9,127 nt of DNA from Clostridia bacterium (GCA_017420845.1 JAFQOC010000399.1:1-9127); one strand, 5' to 3'. Positions 1 to 6,473 are shown, counted from the first letter of the stretch. The notes: generated by a model from the sequence alone, not told the origin. Made by a program: numbers and translations.

Positions 1-55
1 GCGTAGCGCAAATTTCACACCGCAGGTATTTCACACGCCGCAAGGCGTATTTCAC
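1..55. repeat. ATTTCAC-punctuated array of short hairpins
   Basis: The heptamer ATTTCAC occurs three times, at 12-18, 28-34 and 49-55. Between the copies lie different but self-complementary inserts: ACC-GCA-GGT (19-27) and ACGCC-GCAA-GGCGT (35-48, a 5-bp stem with a GNRA-type tetraloop). The segment before the first copy (GC-GTA-GC) looks like the right part of another hairpin cut by the window edge. The array leads straight into the larger palindrome at 56-96, which is followed by AAAT, partly mirroring the heptamer. The pattern is visible directly. Its identity is not known to me; it may be a dispersed intergenic repeat or a structured RNA or DNA element. It is not a CRISPR, because the units are too short and irregular. 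Confidence 0.6.
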
Positions 56-96
56 TCAAATTTGGGTTTATCGCAGAGCGATAAACCCAAATTTGA
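56..96. repeat. 19-bp perfect inverted repeat, 3-nt loop
   Basis: The arms 56-74 and 78-96 are exact reverse complements around the loop AGA, with a core of GGGTTTATCGC / GCGATAAACCC. No T-run follows on either strand, so it is not a standard intrinsic terminator. It ends 10 bp upstream of the asnA -35 box, so it could be an operator, the end of an upstream transcript, or the last unit of the ATTTCAC hairpin array. The structure is certain; the role is open. Confidence 0.75.
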
Positions 97-106
97 AATC
101 ATACCC

Positions 107-135
107 TTGACTTTTTCCCCCGCATATGCTATAAT
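107..135 (+). promoter_or_regulatory. Sigma-A promoter of asnA
   Basis: TTGACT (-35, 107-112) and TATAAT (-10, 130-135) are separated by 17 bp, with an extended -10 TG at 127-128. Transcription would begin near 142, giving a leader of only about 28 nt before the asnA ATG. That leaves no room for a T-box or other long riboswitch. Confidence 0.88.
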
Positions 136-169
136 ATCCCCATCTATTGTCCCCAAGGAGGGAACACCC

Positions 170-1180
170 ATGAACAAATGCTATATCCCCGAGGGCTACC
201 GTCCTCCGCTGGACGCCTACGACACCCAGCGCGCCATTTCCTATATCAAAAACCACTTTCAGACCGAGTTCCAGAACGCTCTGAACCTCAAGCGCGTCTC
301 GGCCCCCCTGTTCGTCACCGATGAGTCGGGTCTGAACGATAACCTCAACGGTTACGAGCGCCCCGTCTCCTTTGACGTCCCCGCTATCGGCATCGAGGCC
401 GAGGTGGTCCACTCTCTGGCTAAATGGAAGCGCCTGGCCCTGAAGCGCTACGGCTTCACCGTGGGTCACGGCCTCTACACCGATATGAACGCCATCCGCC
501 GCGACGAGGAGCTGGACAACATCCATTCCATCTACGTGGACCAGTGGGACTGGGAAAAAATCATCACCCCCGAGACCCGCACCATCGAGTACCTTCAGCT
601 TATTGTTCGCGCTATTGTCCGCGCCATCTGCGACACAAATGACCAGCTCCGCGTCCGCTTCCCCCAGCTTATCACCACACTGGAAAGAGACGTCACCTTC
701 ATCACCTCCCAGGAGCTGGAGGATCTCTACCCCGACCTCAAGACCGGCTCCGAGCGGGAAAAGGCCTTCGTCAAGGAGCACCACACCGCCTTCATCATGC
801 AGATCGGCGGTAAGCTGAGATCGGGTAACCGCCACGACGGCCGCGCCCCCGACTACGATGACTGGCAGCTCAACGGCGACCTTTTCTTCTGGGACGAGGT
901 GCTGGGCAGAGCCTTGGAAATCTCCTCCATGGGTATCCGTGTGGATGCCGAGTCCCTGGACCGCCAGCTCACCATCTCGGGCTGTGACGACCGCAGAAAT
1001 CTTCCTTTCCACAAGATGCTCCTGAACGGCGAGCTGCCCCTCACCATCGGCGGCGGTATCGGTCAGTCCCGTCTCTGTATGCTCATGATGGGCTGCTGCC
1101 ACATCGGTGAGGTCCAGTCCTCCATCTGGGATGCCGACACCGTAGCTGCCTGCGAGGCCGCGGGCGTGCCGCTCTTGTAA
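170..1180 (+). CDS. asnA: Aspartate-ammonia ligase (asparagine synthetase A)
   Basis: The product makes asparagine from aspartate, ammonia and ATP in the cytoplasm, releasing AMP and PPi. The fold is that of class II aminoacyl-tRNA synthetases. The 336-residue protein is close to the roughly 330 of E. coli AsnA. Family hallmarks are visible in order: LNGYERPV (59-66), EVVHSLAKWKR (78-88), GLYTDM (101-106), HSIYVDQWDWE (119-129), ELEDLYP (182-188), SSMGIRVDA (252-260) and GGGIGQSR (294-301). The ATG at 170 is chosen because AAGGAGGG at 155-162 lies 7 nt upstream and the protein then starts at the family's usual point; the reading frame stays open back to 62 but that part covers the promoter. 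The gene is monocistronic by promoter placement, although no clear terminator separates it from purC. Identification is secure. Confidence 0.97.
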   Translation: MNKCYIPEGYRPPLDAYDTQRAISYIKNHFQTEFQNALNLKRVSAPLFVTDESGLNDNLNGYERPVSFDVPAIGIEAEVVHSLAKWKRLALKRYGFTVGHGLYTDMNAIRRDEELDNIHSIYVDQWDWEKIITPETRTIEYLQLIVRAIVRAICDTNDQLRVRFPQLITTLERDVTFITSQELEDLYPDLKTGSEREKAFVKEHHTAFIMQIGGKLRSGNRHDGRAPDYDDWQLNGDLFFWDEVLGRALEISSMGIRVDAESLDRQLTISGCDDRRNLPFHKMLLNGELPLTIGGGIGQSRLCMLMMGCCHIGEVQSSIWDADTVAACEAAGVPLL

Positions 1181-1243
1181 TCGATTTTGCAAAATATATA
1201 AAAACTTTTTTCCGCGAAACTTCATATTTATTCAACAAAAATA

Positions 1244-1272
1244 TTGCAAATATCCGAGAATAGTGATATAAT
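1244..1272 (+). promoter_or_regulatory. Sigma-A promoter of purC
   Basis: TTGCAA (1244-1249) and TATAAT (1267-1272) are spaced by 17 bp, with an extended -10 TG at 1264-1265. It lies in an AT-rich gap after asnA, so purC does not depend on read-through from asnA. Confidence 0.82.
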
Positions 1273-1278
1273 AATCGC

Positions 1279-1363
1279 GTAGGATCCAAAAGCCCCCGTC
1301 GGTGCGAAAAAGTGCCGGGCGTCCGAGGATCTTGATAATCCATTTTGCTAAAGGAGCAGGATC
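1279..1363 (+). other. purC 5' leader, about 85 nt, possible hairpins
   Basis: The predicted transcript start lies near 1279, leaving an untranslated leader of about 85 nt. Weak pairing is possible between CC(G)TCGG around 1305-1311 and CCGAGG at 1323-1328, and between GGAT (1327-1330) and ATCC (1338-1341). I do not recognise a purine riboswitch core, and there is no terminator-like T-run. It ends with AAGGAG (1351-1356), 7 nt before the ATG. Any regulatory role is speculative. Confidence 0.3.
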
Positions 1364-2065
1364 ATGAAAAAGATTTACGCAGGCAAGACCAAGGATGTGT
1401 ACGAGCTGGAGAACGGCAATGTGCTTCTCAAGTTCAAGGACGATTGCACCGGCAAGGACGGCGTGTTCGATCCCGGCGAGAACTCTGTGGGACTCACCAT
1501 CGAGGGTATCGGCAAGGCAAATCTCCAAACCTCCGTCTACTACTTTGAGATGCTGAAGGCCGCAGGCATCAAGACCCACTACATCTCCGCCGACGTGGAG
1601 AATGCCACCATGGAGGTTCTCCCCGCGCAGAACTTCGGTAAGGCCCAGGGCGGTAACGGCCTGGAGGTCATTTGCCGTCTGGTCGCCACCGGCAGCTTCA
1701 TCCGCCGCTACGGCGAGTACATCAAGAACGGCACCCGCATCGAGGGCGGCTACGTGGAGTGCACCTTCAAGAACGACGAGAAGGGCGATCCCCTGGTCAC
1801 CGGCGAGGGCCTGGCCGTGCTGGGCGTCATGACCCCCGAGATGTTCGAGACCATGAAGAAGCAGACCATCGCCATCACCAAGATCGTGGCGGACGACCTC
1901 AAGACCATCGGCCTGGATCTCTGGGACATCAAGTTCGAGTTCGGCTACACGGGGGATGGCGAGGTGGTGCTCATCGACGAGATCGCCTCGGGCAATATGC
2001 GCGTCTACAAGGGCGATACCATCGTGGAGCCCGTGGAGCTGACCAAGCTGATTCTCAACCGCTGA
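1364..2065 (+). CDS. purC: SAICAR synthetase, divergent clostridial-type PurC
   Basis: By family, the enzyme joins CAIR and aspartate using ATP to give SAICAR in purine synthesis. The protein has 233 residues, normal for PurC. Visible features are the N-terminal nucleotide-binding strand GKTKDVYE (7-14), KDD (25-27), EVICR..ATGS (101-111) with RRYG (114-117), GDPL (141-144), DIKFEFG (188-194) and DEIASGNMR (205-213). The last motif replaces the textbook DEISPDT...R signature, and EVICRLVATGS replaces the usual EVVVRN.AAGS. The protein therefore belongs to a divergent branch, which from memory is common in gut Clostridia. The ATG at 1364 follows AAGGAG with 7-nt spacing. No other pur gene is adjacent, so it stands outside a pur operon. 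The fold assignment is firm; exact substrate use is inferred. Confidence 0.88.
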   Translation: MKKIYAGKTKDVYELENGNVLLKFKDDCTGKDGVFDPGENSVGLTIEGIGKANLQTSVYYFEMLKAAGIKTHYISADVENATMEVLPAQNFGKAQGGNGLEVICRLVATGSFIRRYGEYIKNGTRIEGGYVECTFKNDEKGDPLVTGEGLAVLGVMTPEMFETMKKQTIAITKIVADDLKTIGLDLWDIKFEFGYTGDGEVVLIDEIASGNMRVYKGDTIVEPVELTKLILNR

Positions 2066-2081
2066 TCCAAAAAAAACGTAT

Positions 2082-2112
2082 AAAAATCCCGACCGTGCGG
2101 CCGGGATTTTTT
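2082..2112. terminator. Bidirectional intrinsic terminator
   Basis: A 10-bp perfect stem pairs 2082-2091 (AAAAATCCCG) with 2102-2111 (CGGGATTTTT). Two further inner G-C pairs follow after one mismatch, closing a GTGC loop. Six Ts follow on the plus strand, serving purC. On the minus strand the arm ends in Ts and is followed a few bases later by eight more Ts (2076-2069), serving the convergent solute-binding protein gene. Confidence 0.9.
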
Positions 2113-2120
2113 CTATGCAA

Positions 2121-2150
2121 GGATGCCCACCTCAACCGAGGTGGGCATCC
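2121..2150. repeat. 13-bp perfect hairpin between convergent genes
   Basis: GGATGCCCACCTC (2121-2133) and GAGGTGGGCATCC (2138-2150) pair perfectly around the loop AACC. It lies 11 bp past the stop of the minus-strand lipoprotein gene and before the bidirectional terminator. There is no T-run next to it, so it is more likely a 3'-end stabilising hairpin of the minus-strand mRNA, or a backup termination element, than a terminator by itself. Confidence 0.75.
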
Positions 2151-2161
2151 TGAATGGGAAA

Positions 2162-3655
2162 TTACTGACCCTCGTGCTTTTCGAGAGTTCTGATGAGCTG
2201 GGCGATATTTCTTTCGATCTGCTGACCGAAGCGCTTGCTGATGGAAGCAACACCCTTACCGGCGGGCAGCAGGCAGCCTGCTACCTGACCGAATGCGTTG
2301 CCGCCCCACTGATAGTAGTAGGACAGGTCGCACACACGGCTGGAGAGGATCATATCCATCATGGGACCGGACTGCTCGTCCTTGGCGCCCTTGGTCTTCA
2401 GGTTGATCTCGTAGTACTGAACGGTCAGAGTGTCCACGGCATGGTAAGCCATAGCCTCGATCATGGAAGTAACCATAGCCAGATCGTCACCGTTGACGCT
2501 CCTGGGGATGGAAACGCAGGAGGCGGTCAGGTGCATCATGCTGCAGTAGTTCTCCTGCTGTGCGTTGAACTTGGGGTAGGGAAGAATACCGAAGTCTACG
2601 TCATAACCGCGCATACGGGTGACGCACTGCATGACCTCACCCATGAACAGAGCGTGACCCTCGCCGAAGGTCTTGGCACCGGCCTCGTACATGGTGATAC
2701 CGCCGGCGTTGACCACGGCATTCAGATCAATGGTATAGTCCTTGGAGAAGATGAGCTTGCCCTTCTCGGCAATGTCATCGGCACGCTGGACGTCCAGACT
2801 GTAGATGGGCATGTCGTCCTCGTCCTTGGTGCAGAGGGTGATGCCGCCGCCGAATACCAGGCAGTAGGGAACGTCACCGGTGTAGGCCAGACCGCAGATA
2901 TCGCTGTCGTAGTCCAGCTTGCCGTCGCCGTTGTTGTCCTGAACGGCCATCTGCTCGTACTTATACAGCTCGTCCATGGTCCACTCGCCGTTCTCAACCA
3001 GGGCGTACAGGTCAGGGATCTTGTAATCAACGACCAGCTTCTTGTTGAACATGATAACGAAGGTGGCATCGTTGTCCGAGGTCAAGAGGTCGCCGGTAGC
3101 GAAGTACAGTCTGTCCTCGATGGACATACCCTTAGCCATGTTGTTATCCCACCAGGACTTGGTGAAGTCGAGGTATTCGATCTCGTCGCTGTTCAGATCC
3201 CAGAGGAAGCCGTTAGAAGCGAAGTTTGCGGAGTTCGAGGTGTTGGTTATGATCGCCTGGAAGTCACCGGTGGGAGCGGAAACCTCATTGGAGACTGTTC
3301 CGTGGTGCTCGGTCGTGACCTTCTTCAGCTCCTTGACGGTAACGCCGTAATTCTGGAGAATACGGTCGTTTCTCTCGAACACCGCGTTGCTGATGTTGTC
3401 AGACTCAGAGGTCTGGTTCTCAGCGAAGATCTCCAGGGTGGACCACTCGCTCTCGTCGCGGGTCAGGAAGCAGAGCTCGGTGTCGTCGTAGCGGGTGCTG
3501 GGGATGTCCAGGGTCTCGCGGCTTTCATCCTCCGAGTTGTCGCCGGTGGCAGCTGCGGTCGTGTCGGTGGTGCCGTCATTGGGCGTACCGCAGGAAGCCA
3601 GCGTACCGACCAACATCAGAGCGGCCAAAAGAACGCAAAGCATTTTTTTCAGCAT
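2162..3655 (-). CDS. Extracellular solute-binding lipoprotein (ABC importer type)
   Basis: This 497-residue protein is probably a cell-surface substrate-binding lipoprotein that delivers a solute, most likely a sugar or oligosaccharide, to an ABC permease. It begins with a lipoprotein signal peptide: KK at 3-4, a hydrophobic stretch (5-18) and the lipobox L-A-S-C with the modified Cys22. A Ser/Thr/Asp-rich linker follows (about 23-50). The body has features typical of family 1 binding proteins, including WWDNNM (168-173), MFNKKLV (202-208), WTMDEL (225-230) and FGILPYPK (355-362). A calcium-loop-like DNNGDGKLD (240-248) sits inside the domain. The ATG at 3655 is supported by TAGGAGG at 3664-3670. 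No permease or ATPase gene is adjacent, so its partner must lie elsewhere; the substrate cannot be told. It has its own promoter and shares a terminator with purC. Confidence 0.87.
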   Translation of the reverse strand: MLKKMLCVLLAALMLVGTLASCGTPNDGTTDTTAAATGDNSEDESRETLDIPSTRYDDTELCFLTRDESEWSTLEIFAENQTSESDNISNAVFERNDRILQNYGVTVKELKKVTTEHHGTVSNEVSAPTGDFQAIITNTSNSANFASNGFLWDLNSDEIEYLDFTKSWWDNNMAKGMSIEDRLYFATGDLLTSDNDATFVIMFNKKLVVDYKIPDLYALVENGEWTMDELYKYEQMAVQDNNGDGKLDYDSDICGLAYTGDVPYCLVFGGGITLCTKDEDDMPIYSLDVQRADDIAEKGKLIFSKDYTIDLNAVVNAGGITMYEAGAKTFGEGHALFMGEVMQCVTRMRGYDVDFGILPYPKFNAQQENYCSMMHLTASCVSIPRSVNGDDLAMVTSMIEAMAYHAVDTLTVQYYEINLKTKGAKDEQSGPMMDMILSSRVCDLSYYYQWGGNAFGQVAGCLLPAGKGVASISKRFGQQIERNIAQLIRTLEKHEGQ

Positions 3656-3708
3656 GAAAAAAACCTCCTAAAAAATTTTTGCCATGTGCATATGGCTATA
3701 GCCCTACT

Positions 3709-3737
3709 ATTATATCACACATGCGCATAAAAATCAA
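3709..3737 (-). promoter_or_regulatory. Promoter of the solute-binding protein gene
   Basis: Read on the minus strand, TTGATT (3737-3732) and TATAAT (3714-3709) are separated by 17 bp, with an extended TG before the -10. It sits just past the hairpin that probably ends the pfkA transcript, making the lipoprotein gene an independent unit. Confidence 0.8.
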
Positions 3738-3740
3738 GAG

Positions 3741-3778
3741 CAAAAAGCGAAACTCCCACCGAAAATACAGTGGGAGTT
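3741..3778 (-). terminator. Probable pfkA terminator
   Basis: A 9-bp perfect stem (3751-3759 with 3770-3778, AACTCCCAC / GTGGGAGTT) closes a 10-nt loop. On the minus strand it is followed by TCGCTTTTTG, a moderate T-tract that is interrupted near the stem. It lies 25 bp past the pfkA stop. Termination may be incomplete. Confidence 0.6.
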
Positions 3779-3803
3779 GTAAACTTTTTACTTTAGCGAT
3801 GAT

Positions 3804-4919
3804 TTACATGCAGATGTTGTAGGCCATCTGATAGAGACGCTCCACCTTGGCGCGTCTGGCTACGCAATGGGCCTTCATCTGAGCGATCTCAAAGCCCGTG
3901 AAGCGATCCAGCTCGCCGTCCACCAGCTTGTCCTTGTACATGTGATCCAGGGTGAGGGCGTAGTTGATGTCGCAGGAGGTGATGCGGTTCTCATGAACGC
4001 ACATGACCAGATTGCTCTTGTTCTCCAGCAGATGGTTGACGGCCTCCACGCCCATCTGAGAGGCGGTGAGACGGTCGCGCAGGGTGGGATTACCGCCGCG
4101 GATGGTGTGACCCAGATTGGTGAAGCGGGTGTCGATGCCGGTCTCGCGGATGATCTCGTCCTTGAAATCCTCGCCGTAGTTCTTGCCGTTCACCTTGGGC
4201 ATACCCTCACTGCAGATAGCGATGATGCCTCGCTTGCCATATTCCTCACGAGCCTGACGGATCTTACGGATGGCGTAGTCGCGATCAAAGGACACCTCGG
4301 GAATGGCGACCGAAATGGCGCCCGTGGCGATGGCCAGATACAGGGAAAGGAAGCCGCACTTGTTACCCATGACCTCGGTGACGATGCAACGGGCGTGGGA
4401 CTCAGCGGTGTCACGGAGCGCGTCGAACAGACCCAACGCGGTGTTCAGCGCGGTATCGAAGCCGATGGTCTGCTCAGTTGCCGAAATATCGTTATCGATG
4501 GTGGCGGGAATACCGATAGAGGGAATGCCGTGGTTGGTGAGATCCGTAGCGCCTCGGAAGGTACCGTCGCCGCCGATGGCGATGATGGCGTCGATCTGAT
4601 ACTTATCACAGGCACGGAGAGCCTTTTCCATACCCTCGGGAGTAGCAAACTCGGGACAGCGGCTGGAATACAGGATAGTACCGCCGCGGGTTACGATGTT
4701 GGATACGCTGGACGACTCAAGGGGACGCAGATATCTCTGACGAACCACGTCGGGGTCGGACTCGTCGGCGGCGCCCAAAAGGCCGGAATAGCCACCCAGA
4801 ATGCCCATGACCTCAAAGCCCTGGCTGAGGGCACGGCGGGTGGCGGCGCGGATGGCGGCGTTCATACCGGGGGCATCGCCGCCCGAGGAAAGGATACCGA
4901 TTCTTCTGAAATTTGCCAT
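3804..4919 (-). CDS. pfkA: 6-phosphofructokinase, probably ATP-dependent
   Basis: The enzyme phosphorylates fructose 6-phosphate to fructose 1,6-bisphosphate, the committed step of glycolysis, in the cytoplasm. Motifs in order are GGDAPGMNA (13-21), the nucleotide loop GGDGT (116-120), PATIDND (138-144) with catalytic Asp142, EVMGNKCG (182-189), SEGM (237-240) and GHTIRGGNPTLRDR (270-283). Gly at 119 instead of the second Asp of GGDD, and no Lys before TIDND, point to ATP rather than pyrophosphate as donor. Ala139 in PATIDND, where ATP enzymes usually have Gly, is a small departure. At 371 residues it is about 50 longer than E. coli PfkA (320). The ATG at 4919 follows AGGAGG (4934-4929). It lies 94 bp downstream of cinA on the same strand with no convincing promoter between, so co-transcription is possible. 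Confidence 0.94.
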   Translation of the reverse strand: MANFRRIGILSSGGDAPGMNAAIRAATRRALSQGFEVMGILGGYSGLLGAADESDPDVVRQRYLRPLESSSVSNIVTRGGTILYSSRCPEFATPEGMEKALRACDKYQIDAIIAIGGDGTFRGATDLTNHGIPSIGIPATIDNDISATEQTIGFDTALNTALGLFDALRDTAESHARCIVTEVMGNKCGFLSLYLAIATGAISVAIPEVSFDRDYAIRKIRQAREEYGKRGIIAICSEGMPKVNGKNYGEDFKDEIIRETGIDTRFTNLGHTIRGGNPTLRDRLTASQMGVEAVNHLLENKSNLVMCVHENRITSCDINYALTLDHMYKDKLVDGELDRFTGFEIAQMKAHCVARRAKVERLYQMAYNICM

Positions 4920-4983
4920 GGTTCATAACCTCCTGACCTCCCACACGGGGATGGCCTTATCTTTTTTCTTGATGTATTGTCAT

Positions 4984-5013
4984 CTATATTGTTCCCGTAT
5001 GACCGGGATATAG
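4984..5013 (-). repeat. Imperfect hairpin between cinA and pfkA
   Basis: Outer arms CTATA (4984-4988) and TATAG (5009-5013) and inner arms TCCCG (4993-4997) and CGGGA (5004-5008) stack with a 4-nt bulge on one side. It begins directly after the cinA stop. No T-run follows on the minus strand, so it is probably not a terminator; it may be an mRNA processing or stabilising structure between two co-transcribed genes. Confidence 0.5.
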
Positions 5014-6324
5014 TCAAAGAGACTCCTGTCCCAGAACCTGTCGGACAGCCTCCAGCATGACTCTGGAGGCTACTGCCTCGCGGATGTAGTCACGGGACTT
5101 GCGAGGATAGTAGAGTCGGTAGGTCTCGACCCCCTGTCTTGTGGCAATGCCGATATACACGGTGCCGACGGGATTTTCCTCGGTACCGCCTCCGGGGCCT
5201 GCGTAGCCTGTGGTGGAAAGCCCCACGTCGGCTCCCGTGCGCTCCCGCGCGCCCATGGCCATTTCGGCGGCGGTTTCGTGGCTGACCTCGGTATGGGCGT
5301 CAATGGTGGCGGGATTCACCCCCACAAGGCGGATCTTGACGTCGTTGGTGTAGGTGACGAAGCCGCCTACGTACGCTGCGGACGCCCCGGGAACGGCGGT
5401 GATGCGCTGGCCGATCATGCCGCCCGTGCAGGATTCGGCAGAGGCTACGGTCAGCCCCTTTTCGGTAAACAGACGGACCAGGGCTGTCTCAATATTCTCA
5501 CAGTCCACACCGTAGACGTAGGGGGAAATAGCGGGATTGGCCAGAATGGTGTCCGCCAGCCCGTCGCACATGGCGGCGGCTGTATCCTCGTCCTCCGCCC
5601 GCGCGGTGACACGGAGGCGCACCTCCCCTGACTTGCAGTAGGGAGCCACGGTTGGATTTTTCGAGGAGACCATGAGATCGTGGAGCAGGGTTTCCACGGT
5701 GGACTCTCCCAGACCCATGACGTGGATATTGCGGCTTATGAGTACGCCGTCGGTGTAGCGGCGGAGGAAGGGAATCACCAGCTGGTCGAATATTGGAATC
5801 AACTCGGCGGGAGGTCCGGGGAGCATGATGGCGGTCTTGGTCCCGTCGCTTACGGCCAAGGCGGGTGCAGTGCCGTAGTCATTGGGAAAGACCTCACAGC
5901 CCACGGGCATCATGGCCTGCTTTTGATTATTGGGGGTCATGACCCGACCGGTGCGGGTGAAGAAATCCGAAATGCGATCCAGGGATTCCTGGTGGAGCTC
6001 CATGTCCCGTCCGAAATAGGCGGCAACCGTCTCCTTGGTGAGATCGTCGTAGGTAGGACCCAGACCTCCGCTGAGGATCACAAGATCGGCGGCAGGACGG
6101 CCGTGCCCCTCAAAGGCATCCGACAGAGCCACACGGAGCCGCTCGGGGTGGTCCCCCACCACGGTCTGGTGGTAGACGGCGATCCCCAGAGAAGCCAATC
6201 TCTTGGAGAGAAAGGCGGCGTTGGTATTGACGATATCCCCCAAAAGCAGCTCGGTTCCTACGCAAAGAATCTCGGCTGTCCGAATGGGGGCGGTGGGATG
6301 ACGGGAAGGCGTATGCATAATCAT
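5014..6324 (-). CDS. cinA: CinA: MocF-like domain plus nicotinamide-nucleotide amidase
   Basis: This is a full-length, two-domain CinA of 436 residues (typically about 410-420). The N-terminal MoaB/MocF-like domain shows AEILCVGTELLLGD (17-30), SGGLGPTYDDLTKE (85-98) and MLPGPPAE (167-174). The C-terminal PncC domain, which in the family deamidates NMN to nicotinic acid mononucleotide, shows SAESCTGG with the conserved Ser298 (295-302), GGFVTYTNDVK (320-330) and GYAGPGGGT...PVGTVYIG (373-392). In related bacteria the protein links to pyridine-nucleotide repair or recycling, and sometimes to competence. The start is uncertain: ATG at 6324 and ATG at 6318 are both in frame, and the best ribosome site (AAAGGAAG, 6346-6339) is 14 nt from the first, which is long. 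About 16 extra N-terminal residues precede the family core. It leads a unit that may include pfkA. Confidence 0.94.
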   Translation of the reverse strand: MIMHTPSRHPTAPIRTAEILCVGTELLLGDIVNTNAAFLSKRLASLGIAVYHQTVVGDHPERLRVALSDAFEGHGRPAADLVILSGGLGPTYDDLTKETVAAYFGRDMELHQESLDRISDFFTRTGRVMTPNNQKQAMMPVGCEVFPNDYGTAPALAVSDGTKTAIMLPGPPAELIPIFDQLVIPFLRRYTDGVLISRNIHVMGLGESTVETLLHDLMVSSKNPTVAPYCKSGEVRLRVTARAEDEDTAAAMCDGLADTILANPAISPYVYGVDCENIETALVRLFTEKGLTVASAESCTGGMIGQRITAVPGASAAYVGGFVTYTNDVKIRLVGVNPATIDAHTEVSHETAAEMAMGARERTGADVGLSTTGYAGPGGGTEENPVGTVYIGIATRQGVETYRLYYPRKSRDYIREAVASRVMLEAVRQVLGQESL

Positions 6325-6394
6325 GATCTGCCCAAGGGCTTCCTTTCGTCAAAATCGGGTGTATGCTTTAAAAAGGCAAAATAAACCATCTACT

Positions 6395-6423
6395 ATTATA
6401 CCACGAAGAAGTCAATTTGTAAA
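6395..6423 (-). promoter_or_regulatory. Promoter of cinA
   Basis: On the minus strand, TTTACA (6423-6418) and TATAAT (6400-6395) are 17 bp apart, with an extended -10 TG. A TTGACT at 6415-6410 also looks like a -35 but sits only 9 bp from the -10 and cannot work with it. The predicted leader is about 65 nt. Confidence 0.75.
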
Positions 6424-6444
6424 CAAAAAAATACCACAAAAAAC

Positions 6445-6473
6445 TTGCAATCTTCGGATATTTGTTGTATAAT
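6445..6473 (+). promoter_or_regulatory. Promoter of the radical SAM gene
   Basis: TTGCAA (6445-6450) and TATAAT (6468-6473) have a 17-bp spacer. It diverges from the cinA promoter, whose -35 box lies 21 bp away, so the two could influence each other or share a regulator. Confidence 0.82.

Noticed and set aside
1..99. CRISPR array
   Set aside because: The repeated unit is 7 bp and the inserts are short palindromes of uneven length, with no cas genes in the window.
136..169. T-box or amino-acid riboswitch controlling asnA
   Set aside because: The predicted leader is only about 28 nt, too short for such a structure.
1184..1195. ATTTTGCAAAAT palindrome as the asnA terminator
   Set aside because: It has no loop and almost no GC pairs, so it is unlikely to end transcription; it is just AT-rich intergenic sequence.
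68..1225. Minus-strand open frame of 385 codons over asnA
   Set aside because: It mirrors the conserved asnA gene and exists because GC-rich third codon positions leave few stops on the opposite strand. Its product resembles no family, and it runs through the asnA promoter.
2123..3730. Plus-strand open frame of 535 codons, longer than the lipoprotein gene it opposes
   Set aside because: The minus-strand protein has a signal peptide, lipobox, ribosome site and promoter. The plus frame is a Val/Gly-rich antisense artefact and runs across both regulatory ends.
3804..4919. Pyrophosphate-dependent phosphofructokinase
   Set aside because: The GGDGT loop has Gly where pyrophosphate enzymes carry Asp, and there is no Lys in front of TIDND.
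3867..4928. Plus-strand open frame of 353 codons over pfkA
   Set aside because: The opposite strand has all phosphofructokinase motifs in order; this frame is a codon-bias shadow.
4984..5013. Terminator after cinA
   Set aside because: The stem is bulged and has no T-run after it on the minus strand.
6410..6415. TTGACT as the -35 box of cinA
   Set aside because: It is only 9 bp from the TATAAT box; TTTACA at 6418-6423 gives the proper 17-bp spacing.
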